Of a stretch of 64,000 nucleotides of DNA, positions 41,715 through 49,789 are shown piece by piece. Source of the DNA: CAYRPN01 sp964426135 (GTDB lineage: Bacteria; Planctomycetota; Phycisphaerae; Phycisphaerales; Phycisphaeraceae). The stretch lies in NCBI GenBank assembly GCA_964426135.1, contig CAYRPN010000004.1, forward strand, positions 1-64,000, in the 5' to 3' direction. Each line of letters opens with the position of its first letter. Position 1 is the first letter of the stretch. The position numbers and the translations under genes were made by a program. The notes below the pieces were generated by a model, which had not been told where the DNA came from, did no database searches, and worked only from the letters and a program-made list of their open reading frames with translations.

Positions 41715-41738
41715 CCCGCCGCCAAGGCGGGTTTTTTT
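41715..41738 (+). terminator. Intrinsic terminator after the PEP-CTERM gene
   Basis: Hairpin CCCGCC/GGCGGG with loop GCCAA, followed by seven T. Confidence 0.9.
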
Positions 41739-41865
41739 CTGCCTGCGCCGGCCGATGGAGGCAGGCGGCCTCGACGGAACACCCTGCGAATCCGCATTTT
41801 CCGCAGGCATTTGGCCGTTTCCGCAGTATGCTTGTTCAGGCGATTGAATGCCGAGGATCAACCCT

Positions 41866-43167
41866 ATGTCGTGGCATAATCGAATCCCCCTCCTTTCCCT
41901 GAGCGTCTTGCTGGCGCTGGTGTCGCTGGCACCGGCGCAGGAAGCCGGCGACAAGCCGGCGCCTCGCAAGGACAACCCGCTGGACCCGCTAAACGTGGCG
42001 GACCCATTCGTCGGTCGGTTCGAAGACGACACGATTGCCGTGACCGTGCGCCGGTCACAGGCGGGCTACGTCGGCGAGGTGGAGAAGGGCGGACAGGCGT
42101 TCACCTTCACCGCAACGCGAAAGGGCGACAGCCTGCGCGGCTCGTTCGAGTTCGAAGGCCAGCAGTTCGATTTCGTTCTCACCATCAGCGGCGATTCGGT
42201 CACCTTCGCGACGCCTCGGCAGCTGACGCGGAAGAAGGCCGGCGTGGCTGCGGCGCCGGCGCCTGCAACATCGACGCCTCCGCCGGCACCGGTCGCCACT
42301 CCCAATCCCCGGCCGGCGCAGCCGAATCCCGGGGCGGCGCCCGTGCCGCCGATCAAGACGGGCGACAAGGCGGTGGCGGCGGCGGCGGCGGCTTGGAAGT
42401 TCAAGGCGCTAGACAAAGACGCGGCGTCGCAGGCAGGCAGGGCCTGGGCCGGATTTCCTGAAGGCACCTTTGCCATCATGGAAACGATCAGCGCGCCTGT
42501 GGATCAAATTCCCAAAGAAGACCGGTTACTGATGTTGTTCAAGGGTGCCGTCGGCGGCAAGGAAATCATTCATCGCTTTCAGTTCGACGGCTCGGCGTTC
42601 GGCGCGACGGGCAAACCCGTGGAATGGCTTAGCTCAGCCCAGACCCTGGAGACGTTGGGCTTCGCCGCCGGCAAAACCTCGAAACAGGAGTTTCAGGTCC
42701 AAGGTGCCGTCATGAAGTGCGACGTCACTGAGTACACGCAGCGCACCGCGGCCAATGACAAGAATCCGCCCGTGGTGTTCCAGGTCTGGACCAGCGCCCA
42801 GGTGAGCCTGCCGCCGCACACCGTAGCGCTGCCTCAGGGAAACCTGCTGGTGGGCGGCGATGTGGTGCGCATCACCCTGTCGCCAGGCCCATCGCGCACG
42901 GACCGATTCGACCTCTGGCTCGAAGCGATGAAGCAGCCGGTGCTCGTCGGCGGACGGGAATTCAGTGCCGCGCTGATCAAGACCCACCAGATCGCGGGCA
43001 ACCAGCAGATCAACACCGAGCGATACCAGACCGCCCAAGTCCCCGGCGGCACCGCCCGGTACGTCATCGAGCGTCGCCAGGGTGGCGCGGTGGTCGAGAC
43101 GGGGACGGTGTCGGTAATCGAAATCGGCGTCGCCAACGTCGATGCGATCGACGGCCTAAAGCGATGA
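41866..43167 (+). CDS. Exported protein of unknown function with Pro/Ala-rich linker
   Basis: A 433-residue protein. The signal peptide is 1-25 (LAPAQ). A small beta domain (about 45-115, FVGRFEDDTIAVTVRRSQAGYVGEVEKGG) resembles bacterial domains that describe substrate or ligand balance, but I cannot name it. A Pro/Ala linker (about 120-165) is followed by a larger beta-rich domain that ends VSVIEIGVANVDAIDGLKR. AGGA eight bases before ATG 41866 decides the start over ATG 41848. Role unknown. Confidence 0.65.
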   Translation: MSWHNRIPLLSLSVLLALVSLAPAQEAGDKPAPRKDNPLDPLNVADPFVGRFEDDTIAVTVRRSQAGYVGEVEKGGQAFTFTATRKGDSLRGSFEFEGQQFDFVLTISGDSVTFATPRQLTRKKAGVAAAPAPATSTPPPAPVATPNPRPAQPNPGAAPVPPIKTGDKAVAAAAAAWKFKALDKDAASQAGRAWAGFPEGTFAIMETISAPVDQIPKEDRLLMLFKGAVGGKEIIHRFQFDGSAFGATGKPVEWLSSAQTLETLGFAAGKTSKQEFQVQGAVMKCDVTEYTQRTAANDKNPPVVFQVWTSAQVSLPPHTVALPQGNLLVGGDVVRITLSPGPSRTDRFDLWLEAMKQPVLVGGREFSAALIKTHQIAGNQQINTERYQTAQVPGGTARYVIERRQGGAVVETGTVSVIEIGVANVDAIDGLKR

Positions 43168-43393
43168 AGCCGCTGCGACAGGCCCCGCCACGCCTATCGA
43201 ATGCGCTTCATTCCACAAGCAGGCAATCGCCAGATGTCCCTTTTTGTCTTGTAACAATCGAAATTGCCGATCCCGATTATCCAGCGTCACCATTTCCACG
43301 TTCCTGCAATTTCACGTATCGCACTTGTTTCGCCGGTTCTTAGCATTATCCTAACACGTGAATGCTGCCTACCTGATGTTCTAAGGATCCACC

Positions 43394-44227
43394 ATGCACG
43401 TACCCGGAGAGGAGGGACTCGATGCTGTCGAGTCTCCTACTGCTACGCAACTGGCTTCGTCGGATTCACTTCTGTCGCCCTCCATCCAGCGGCTCGCTGG
43501 CGAGAAGATGGCGGCTTATGAGTTGAAATTCCTCATCGACGAAGCGATCGCCCGGCAGGTCGAGGCCTGGGCGGCTGACCACATGCAGCGGGACGCCTAC
43601 GCGGATGTAGCCAACGGCGGGGCGTACCAGACGACGACGCTTTACCTCGACACACCGCAGCGCGACGTGTTTCGCCGGTGCAATGGCCATCGCTCCCGCA
43701 AGTTCCGCCTTCGCCGCTATGGCAGCGAGGCCACCGCCTACCTGGAGCGCAAGACCCGCAAGGGCGACCGCGTCGCCAAGCGGCGCAGCCACGTGCCGCT
43801 GGCGGAACTGACCGCCCTGACCGCGCAGGAGATCAGCGACGCCTGGCCGGGCGCGTGGTTCCGCCAGAGCGTGACGACGCAGTCCCTTCTGCCCGCCTGC
43901 CGATTGACTTACGACCGCACGGCTTTCGTCCGCCTGGCGGAGGATGGGCCGTTGCGGCTGACGCTGGATCGCCGGATTCGCGGGCTGGGGACGGACGCAT
44001 GGGATCTCACGCCCCTGGATGGCGGGCACGGTATCCTGCCGGGGCAAGTGATCTGCGAGTTCAAGTTCCGCGTGACGATGCCCGCCTTGTTCAAGCAGGT
44101 GATCACGTCGCTGCAACTGGAAGCCGGCAGCGTGTCCAAGTACCGCCGGATGATGATTGCGTCGGGCGCTGCTCCTGCGGACCCCGTGGTCGCGGCCGCT
44201 CTTGGTGAGGTTCGTCCGAATGCTTGA
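43394..44227 (+). CDS. VTC-domain protein (polyphosphate-polymerase-like)
   Basis: A 277-residue cytoplasmic protein with the tunnel-fold VTC domain. Basic and acidic tunnel residues are recognisable: YELKFLI, SRKFRLRRYG, AYLERKTRKGDRVAKRR, CRLTYDRTAF, ICEFKFR and SKYRRMM. In yeast Vtc4 this domain makes polyphosphate from ATP; bacterial homologues are usually found next to DUF4956 and CotH genes, as here. AGGATCCACC before ATG 43394 supports this start; MAAYELKF at 43508 is an alternative. The stop overlaps the start of the next gene. Confidence 0.88.
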   Translation: MHVPGEEGLDAVESPTATQLASSDSLLSPSIQRLAGEKMAAYELKFLIDEAIARQVEAWAADHMQRDAYADVANGGAYQTTTLYLDTPQRDVFRRCNGHRSRKFRLRRYGSEATAYLERKTRKGDRVAKRRSHVPLAELTALTAQEISDAWPGAWFRQSVTTQSLLPACRLTYDRTAFVRLAEDGPLRLTLDRRIRGLGTDAWDLTPLDGGHGILPGQVICEFKFRVTMPALFKQVITSLQLEAGSVSKYRRMMIASGAAPADPVVAAALGEVRPNA

Positions 44228-44888
44228 CTGGCTCAAAGCCCCTGGTGATGCCGCTGAACTCGCATGGACGCTGTTGGCGCTGCGGCTGTCGGCGGCGATG
44301 GTGTTCGGCTTGATCGTGGCTGCCGTTTTTGCCGTCACCCAGCGTCGCCCCGCCGGGCAGGCGATGCCGCTGATCACCACCCTCGTCCTGCTCACCATGC
44401 TGGTGGCGATGACCACGATCGTCATCGGCGACAGCGTGGCGCGGGCGTTCGGGCTGGTGGGCGCGCTGTCCATCGTCCGCTTCCGCACCGTGGTGGAAGA
44501 CACGCGCGATACGTCGTTCGTGATCTTTGCCGTGGTCGTGGGCATGGCGATCGGCGCGGGCCACATGGCGGTGTGCCTCGTGGGCGTGCCGCTGGTGGCG
44601 CTGGCGGCGTTCGGCCTGGGGCAGGTGGGCAACGCGGTGGCGCACTCGGCCGACCGCAGGCTGGAGATTCGCATCGGCGTGGGGCGCGAGCCCGAAGCGC
44701 TTTTCGCCGGCGTGTTTGCCGAGCAGCTCAACAGGCACAAGCTCGTATCCGCCACCTCCGCCCGCCAAGGCGCCGCCATCGATCTGCACTACCGCGTGAA
44801 ACTGAAAAACCCCACCGCCATCCTCGCCCTGGTCAAAGCGATGCAGGCGATCGAAGGCGTGCAGAATGTGCAACTGACGGAAGAGTAG
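44220..44888 (+). CDS. DUF4956 membrane protein
   Basis: A 222-residue protein with about four membrane segments in residues 15-140 (MVFGLIVAAVFAV, MPLITTLVLLTMLVAMTTIVIG, ALSIVRFRTVVEDTRDTSFVIFAVVVGMAIG) and a C-terminal cytoplasmic ferredoxin-like domain (KLVSATSARQGAAIDLHYRVKLKNP). The IVRFRTVVEDTRDTSF motif is characteristic of the DUF4956 family. Its ATG lies inside the end of the VTC gene (8-base overlap), so the two are probably translationally coupled and may act together. Confidence 0.87.
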   Translation: MLDWLKAPGDAAELAWTLLALRLSAAMVFGLIVAAVFAVTQRRPAGQAMPLITTLVLLTMLVAMTTIVIGDSVARAFGLVGALSIVRFRTVVEDTRDTSFVIFAVVVGMAIGAGHMAVCLVGVPLVALAAFGLGQVGNAVAHSADRRLEIRIGVGREPEALFAGVFAEQLNRHKLVSATSARQGAAIDLHYRVKLKNPTAILALVKAMQAIEGVQNVQLTEE

Positions 44889-44893
44889 ACCAT

Positions 44894-45013
44894 TAGCCCC
44901 GGGCTCCGCCCGGGGGGATCAGCCTTGTGCTCGCGAACCGTGATTCGTGCCGAAGAAACGGCAGATGAATGGTGACGCGGGATTTTTCGACCCCGGGCGG
45001 AGCCCGGGGCTAA
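44894..45013. repeat. Inverted pair of TTAGCCCCGGGC palindromes (family F)
   Basis: Halves at 44894-44916 and 44991-45013, with a spacer of about 74 bases unlike that of 27436-27571 in sequence. Confidence 0.85.
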
Positions 45014-45094
45014 CGGCGGATACGTCCGCCAGCCTTGTTGCCGGCCTACCATCACCGAGCCTTGTGCCAACCGATGTTTTTTCGGGAACCAGCC

Positions 45095-46741
45095 ATGCAC
45101 GTATTGCTTTGCCGTCCCAGCTTTTCGTCGATGTTCGCCGCGATTCTGGCGCTGGTGTTGATCTGTTCGCCGGCCGGGGCGCAGGCGCCGAACCCGCCGA
45201 CGAAGGTGCCGGGCAAGGCGGCTCCGTTTGGCCCGGTGAAGGCTGACCTCTCCAATGACTTCTTCAACAAGGGCGTGGTCCCGCAGCTTCGCGTCAAAAT
45301 CGCCAAGGAGCAGGAGCAGAAGCTGCGCGCCGAGCCGCGCAAATTCGTCGAGTGCGAGATCATCGAGGACGGCAAGAAGACCTACACCGGCGTGCGCGTC
45401 AAGATCAAAGGCGCGGCCGGCAGTTTCCGCAATTACGACGACCGCCCCGCCCTGACGCTCAACATGGCCAAGGGCGATGAGAACGAGTTCCACGGCCTGG
45501 ACAAATTCCACCTCAACAACTCCGTCCAGGACGATTCCTACATCTCCGAGTGGCTCTGCTGGCAGATTTGCAAGGACGCCAACTATCCCGCCACCCGCGT
45601 GACCCACGCCCGGCTGTGGATCAACGACCGCGACATGGGCCTGTACGTTTTGAAAGAAGGCTTCGACGAGGAGTTCCTCAAGCGCAACTACCCGGCCGGC
45701 AAAGGCAAAGGCAACCTGTACGACGGCGGGTTCCTGCAGGAGATCGACGTCAACCTCGAACGCGACGAGGGCGAAGGCGCCGAGGACCGGGCGGACCTCA
45801 AAGCCCTCGTCGCCGCCTGCCGGGAGGGCGATGTGAACAAGCGCTGGCAACTCATCGACGAGCGCCTCGATGTGGACGCGTTCCTTACCTTCACCGCGCT
45901 GGAACTGATGATGAGCCACTGGGATGGCTATGTTCAGAACCGCAACAACTACCGCGTCTACTTTCGGCCGGACACCAAAAAAGCCGTCTTCTTTCTCCAC
46001 GGCATGGACCAGATGTTCGGCGATCCGAACTACTCCGTCTTCCACGTGCCCGGCCCGATCGTGCCCAATGCCGTGCTGCAGAACCCGCAGTGGAAGGCGA
46101 AGTATCGACAGATCGTCAAGGACATCCTGCCCATCCTGGCGCCCGACAAACTGCACGCGAAGATCGACGTGCTGCACAAGCGGCTGCGCCCGGTCATGGC
46201 GGCGATGGGCGAGGACCGCGCCAGGCACATCGACAACAAGGCGCAGGAGTTCAAGAACCGGGTCAACGACCGCGCCAAGAACATCCGCGCCCAGCTTCCG
46301 CCCGAGCCCATCGCATTTACCAAGGAAGGCTGGGCGGCGCTGACGGACTGGACGCCCAAGCCGGAGGGCGACGCGAAGCTGGAGGTGAAGGAGCTGCAAG
46401 GGCGCAAGTTCCTGTCGCTGGAGACGGGGCCGAGCAACAACTGCCAAGGCTCGTTCCGCACGAAGGTGCTGCTGGGCAAGGGGCAGTACAAGCTGGTGGG
46501 CCGGGTGCGCACGACGGCAGTGAAGGTGCTCGGCGATGGCAAGAACATCGGCGCGGGGATCCGCGCCTCGGGCGGCGATCGGCAGAACAAGGCGGTGGGC
46601 AGCACCGACTGGCAGGCGCTGTCGCACGATTTCGAGGTGGCCGAGGATATTCGAGAGGTTGAACTGGTCGTGGAACTGCGCAGCGCCGGCGGCAGCGCGA
46701 TGTTCGACGCGGCAGCGCTGAAGGTTGTGAAGGTCAAGTGA
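45095..46741 (+). CDS. Exported CotH-family protein kinase
   Basis: A 548-residue protein with signal peptide 1-25. The CotH kinase domain (about 45-380) shows YTGVRVKIKGAAGSFRNYDDRPALTLNM, the family's K-x-H-L/F-x-LNN-like KFHLNNSVQDDSYISEWL, and MSHWDGYVQNRNNYRVYF then FLHGMDQMFG with the metal-binding Asp. A C-terminal jelly-roll-like domain (about 400-548) could bind carbohydrate. CotH proteins phosphorylate secreted proteins in Bacillus spores; here export suggests a cell-surface target. It follows VTC and DUF4956, a combination seen in many bacteria, pointing to a shared envelope-related process. Confidence 0.87.
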   Translation: MHVLLCRPSFSSMFAAILALVLICSPAGAQAPNPPTKVPGKAAPFGPVKADLSNDFFNKGVVPQLRVKIAKEQEQKLRAEPRKFVECEIIEDGKKTYTGVRVKIKGAAGSFRNYDDRPALTLNMAKGDENEFHGLDKFHLNNSVQDDSYISEWLCWQICKDANYPATRVTHARLWINDRDMGLYVLKEGFDEEFLKRNYPAGKGKGNLYDGGFLQEIDVNLERDEGEGAEDRADLKALVAACREGDVNKRWQLIDERLDVDAFLTFTALELMMSHWDGYVQNRNNYRVYFRPDTKKAVFFLHGMDQMFGDPNYSVFHVPGPIVPNAVLQNPQWKAKYRQIVKDILPILAPDKLHAKIDVLHKRLRPVMAAMGEDRARHIDNKAQEFKNRVNDRAKNIRAQLPPEPIAFTKEGWAALTDWTPKPEGDAKLEVKELQGRKFLSLETGPSNNCQGSFRTKVLLGKGQYKLVGRVRTTAVKVLGDGKNIGAGIRASGGDRQNKAVGSTDWQALSHDFEVAEDIREVELVVELRSAGGSAMFDAAALKVVKVK

Positions 46742-46858
46742 ATCGGGGGCGCTGGGTCGCCGAATGTTCCGGCGAAGCGGCAGTCCGGCCCCGGAAAATT
46801 TGCCAGACCCCAGCAATCCCCCTGACAATCGCAGCATCGTCGATTGCGGGCGATCCGT

Positions 46859-46864
46859 TAGAAT
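46859..46864 (+). promoter_or_regulatory. -10 hexamer TAGAAT of a probable leaderless transcript (prepilin-like gene)
   Basis: TAGAAT, then GGCGCG (six bases), then ATG 46871. No ribosome-binding site is present. Confidence 0.5.
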
Positions 46865-46870
46865 GGCGCG

Positions 46871-47566
46871 ATGCTCCCACGTCGCGGGTTCACGCTGATC
46901 GAAATGCTGCTGGTGGTCGCGGTGATCGTGCTGCTGATCTCGTTTCTATTGCCTGGGCTTTCGTCGGCTCACGAAAAGTCGAAACGCACGGCGTGCCAGG
47001 GACAACTGCACCAGATGGGGCAGAACGTGCTGATGTATGCGCAGACCAGCAACGGCTGGCTGCCCAAGGGCAAACGCGACAACGGCGACGAGCACTGCAT
47101 CTGGGTCGCCACCGTCACTCACGACACGCTCGCGGGACTGCCGCTGTCCGATCCGGCGAGTCACGCCCTGTGGGAAGAACCGGACGCGATGACCATCTGC
47201 CCCGACATTCCGCGGACGTTCGGCTATTACCGTGCGCCGTATGGCTGGGTCATCGGCTACAACTACCTGGCGCGCCACCCCATCGCCAGCACCGAAGGCG
47301 GATGGAAATCGCCGAACCGAACCAGCGCCGATCCGTCGCTGCCCATCATGGTCGATCTGAACAACTGGAGCCCCGACGGCTGGACGTTCGTCAATCACAC
47401 CGGCCGCGGCGGCACCGTCATCGGCGGCGCGTCGCCTCATCCCAACTCGCTGCGCACCGAAGGCGGCAACCGCCTGGAACTCAACGGCTCCGTCCGCTGG
47501 GTCGACATTTCACAAATGCAGTACCGCCGCAGCGGCTACGGCGACGCCTATCCGTGCCTGTGGTGA
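46871..47566 (+). CDS. Type II secretion/prepilin-like protein
   Basis: A 231-residue protein. The N-terminus RRGFTLIEMLLVVAVIVLLISFLLPGL is a class III signal: cleavage by prepilin peptidase would fall after Gly6, leaving N-methyl-Phe with Glu at +5. The rest reads YAQTSNGWLPKG, YNYLARHP and SPHPNSLRTEGGNRLELNGSVRWVDI. The last part matches the H-X-G/D-G-Rich ending of planctomycete pseudopilin families (G.N.L..DGSV.W). These families are expanded in planctomycetes, with unknown roles, perhaps in uptake or surface binding. Confidence 0.8.
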   Translation: MLPRRGFTLIEMLLVVAVIVLLISFLLPGLSSAHEKSKRTACQGQLHQMGQNVLMYAQTSNGWLPKGKRDNGDEHCIWVATVTHDTLAGLPLSDPASHALWEEPDAMTICPDIPRTFGYYRAPYGWVIGYNYLARHPIASTEGGWKSPNRTSADPSLPIMVDLNNWSPDGWTFVNHTGRGGTVIGGASPHPNSLRTEGGNRLELNGSVRWVDISQMQYRRSGYGDAYPCLW

Positions 47567-47660
47567 ATGGTGCGATTGTTCATCATCTGCAAAGCGCTCC
47601 ACTGCGTCGTCTCACGCAAGTTTGTCGCGCAACACCGCTTTCGTAGTCCAGGAGTCCGTC

Positions 47661-48008
47661 ATGCCCGCCTCCAAACCATCACGCAAACCGAAATCGAAAC
47701 TGCCCGGCACCTACAAGGCATTCGTGAAGAAATTCCCGAAGCTCGGCGAGGCGCACGAGATCGTCGCCCGCGCGGTGGAACAGGCGGGGCCGCTGGACGC
47801 CAAGACGTGCGCCTTGATCAAGATCGGCATCTGCGTCGGCGCGAAGCTGGAATCGGCTCTGCGAAGCCACGTGCGACGGGCCAGGCAGCACGGCGCGACC
47901 ATCCACGAGATCGAACAGGCAGTGCTGCTGGGCATGAACACCGTGGGCTTCCCGCAGACTGTCGCCGCGTGGAGTTGGGCGTGGACGCAGATCGAGCGGG
48001 GCGAGTGA
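47661..48008 (+). CDS. Carboxymuconolactone decarboxylase (CMD/AhpD-like) family protein
   Basis: A 115-residue protein with the CMD fold. Recognisable are KFPKLGEAHEIVARAVEQAGPLDAKTCALIKIGICVGAKLESALRSHVRRARQHGAT and IHEIEQAVLLGMNTVGFP. The CxxC of peroxidase-active AhpD is absent (ESAL in its place); only His in SHVRRA is kept, as in non-peroxidase members. AGGAG lies six bases before ATG 47661, which decides the start. A role in detoxification is possible but unproven. Confidence 0.8.
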   Translation: MPASKPSRKPKSKLPGTYKAFVKKFPKLGEAHEIVARAVEQAGPLDAKTCALIKIGICVGAKLESALRSHVRRARQHGATIHEIEQAVLLGMNTVGFPQTVAAWSWAWTQIERGE

Positions 48009-48133
48009 ATGGGAGACGGGCGGTGCTGCTCGATTTTTCCTGTCACTGGACTTCTCTCGCCGATGTTGATTGAATGAGAGACGGGTTGCATGGATGCGAC
48101 CCGTTGAGCGCACTCCCAAGGATGGGGCATGTC

Positions 48134-49192
48134 ATGATTCGACCCGTTCGTCGTCACGGTCCGCCGCCTTTTCAAGTGATGAGCAACACGCTGCGCGAGG
48201 ACGAGCAGCGCGTCCGCCCTGCTTCTGACAACCGCAACGGCACGCCCGCGCCGGCACACGCTCCGGCGCCGCGTCCGGCGCCCGCGCCCATGCCTGTCGA
48301 CGTCAGGTCCACGTCCGCACCCAAGGCGGTGCTCACGCCCAAGCCGGGACGGCAGACCACCGGTCCCGGCCTGGCACGCCGCGCCGCCACGCAGGTGGGC
48401 GGATACGCGGTCAAGGCGCTGTCGGTGGCGGTCGGCGGCATCGGCATCGGGGCCCACAAGCTGGGCCGATCGCTGAAGCCAGCCACTGATCGCGTGATCA
48501 AGTTCGTTCCGCCGCAGCATCGCAAGGCAGCGCTGGGGCTGCTGGTGTTTCTGCTTCTGATTCCGCTGGCGGTGATCGCCGGCCGCAGCCGGCCGCCGGG
48601 ACAGACGGGTGAGCCGTTGAACTCGCTGGCCGGCGCTGGGGGCACCGGGGGCACCGGGGGCGCCGGGGGCGGAAGCGCTTTGGACGCGAATCTGGAGATG
48701 CTGCGTCACACGCGCCAGCCGGAGCAGGCGGGTCAGGGCACCAACCTTGTGCCGTTCGCCGCCGAACCGCAGCGCACGACTCAGACCCCCCCGCCCGCCA
48801 AGGGCATCGCCGACGGCCAGCCCCGGCCGAAACTGGCCCGCGGCAAGTCGGATTCCCGCGAAAAAGGGCAGCGTTATTACGTTTTGGCGACGTATTCGGT
48901 GAACAAGGAGGAGTACCTGACGCCGCTATTGGAGTACCTGTGGAGCCAGGGAGTTGAAGCCGGAGCGTTTAATGCTCATAATAGTGGATTCTTCCAGGTG
49001 ATCGCCCTCAGTGGGTTCACGAGGGAAGAGATCAACAAAGGCGCGCACAAGAGCTTCGAGGACCGTCTCCGCCTGATCGGCACGCAGTGGAAGAAGATCA
49101 GCGGCGGCGACGACAGCCTCAAGGGCCTGTATCTGGCGGAGCACAAAGGCGCGCCGCTGAACGTGAGCATCACGAAGGCGAGTACACCATGA
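48134..49192 (+). CDS. Single-pass membrane protein with C-terminal SPOR-like domain
   Basis: A 352-residue protein of unknown function. About 110 N-terminal residues are Pro/Ala-rich and disordered. One membrane segment (about 135-153, AALGLLVFLLLIPLAVIAG) is followed by a linker with GAGGTGGTGGAGGGS, a 9-bp repeat. The C-terminal domain (about 240-350) reads YYVLATYSVNKEEYLTPLLEYLWSQGVEAGAFN...FFQVIALSGF, the beta-alpha-beta order of a SPOR-like peptidoglycan-binding domain; this is only a tentative call. The start is placed at ATG 48134; ATG 48179 is also possible. Its stop overlaps the start of the small basic protein gene (ATGA). Confidence 0.6.
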   Translation: MIRPVRRHGPPPFQVMSNTLREDEQRVRPASDNRNGTPAPAHAPAPRPAPAPMPVDVRSTSAPKAVLTPKPGRQTTGPGLARRAATQVGGYAVKALSVAVGGIGIGAHKLGRSLKPATDRVIKFVPPQHRKAALGLLVFLLLIPLAVIAGRSRPPGQTGEPLNSLAGAGGTGGTGGAGGGSALDANLEMLRHTRQPEQAGQGTNLVPFAAEPQRTTQTPPPAKGIADGQPRPKLARGKSDSREKGQRYYVLATYSVNKEEYLTPLLEYLWSQGVEAGAFNAHNSGFFQVIALSGFTREEINKGAHKSFEDRLRLIGTQWKKISGGDDSLKGLYLAEHKGAPLNVSITKASTP

Positions 49193-49488
49193 GTCTGGAC
49201 CGTAGTCTCAAAGCAGCCGGCGGATCCCTTTCCAAGCACCGCAACGTGCTGACCCGCGCCGAGCGGATCGGCCGATTGAAGGATGGCGGCAAGTTCGAGC
49301 TGGGCAAGAGCAGCCCGCTGGGCCTGATCAAGATCGGCAACCGCAAGGCGAAGGTTGTCAAGGTCGCCAAGAAGGACGCCGCCGCACCTGCCGCCGGCGC
49401 AGCCGCCGCACCCGCCGCAGGCGCCAAGGCAGCCGCACCAGCCGCCAAGGCTGCCGCCCCCGCCGCCAAAGCCGGCGCGAAGAAGTAA
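49189..49488 (+). CDS. Small basic protein of the Planctomycetes/Verrucomicrobia/Chlamydiae family
   Basis: A 99-residue basic protein. The conserved core MSLDRSLKAAGGSLSKHRNVLTRAERIGRL (split: MSLDRSLK, then SKHRNVLTRAERI) matches the family known as a small basic protein restricted to this superphylum. The ordinary family is about 60-70 residues. Here an Ala/Lys/Pro-rich tail (about 60-99, AAAPAAKAAAPAAKAGAKK) is added, like the tails of basic DNA- or RNA-binding proteins. Function unknown; ribosome or nucleic-acid binding is suggested by charge. It overlaps the upstream gene by four bases and is followed by a terminator. Confidence 0.82.
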   Translation: MSLDRSLKAAGGSLSKHRNVLTRAERIGRLKDGGKFELGKSSPLGLIKIGNRKAKVVKVAKKDAAAPAAGAAAAPAAGAKAAAPAAKAAAPAAKAGAKK

Positions 49489-49517
49489 GTCCATGGCCAC
49501 ACCCCACGCATGATTGT

Positions 49518-49551
49518 CCACCGCCTTGGTCGCAAGGCGGTGGTTTGTTTT
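49518..49551 (+). terminator. Intrinsic terminator after the small basic protein gene
   Basis: Perfect 11-bp stem CCACCGCCTTG/CAAGGCGGTGG with loop GTCG, followed by TTTGTTTT. Confidence 0.88.
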
Positions 49552-49606
49552 GGTGCAAGGTTGATTCGCCGTCCGGCAACCGTCTGTCGCATGTGTCGCC
49601 ACACCG

Positions 49607-49680
49607 TTTAGCGACGGGGCTCGCCCCGTTCCGGCGGATCACCCCGCGCCGCCCGGAACGGGGCAAGCCCCGTCGCTAAA
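49607..49680. repeat. TTTAGCGACGGGGC double palindrome (family G)
   Basis: The left half TTTAGCGACGGGGCTCGCCC begins at 49607. The inverted partner ends GCCCCGTCGCTAAA at 49680. A second copy is at 60693-60764, and a single half is at about 31384-31406. Confidence 0.85.
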
Positions 49681-49707
49681 CAAGAAACATGCGTCTCCTG
49701 AATTCTG

Positions 49708-49789
<82 letters not shown>

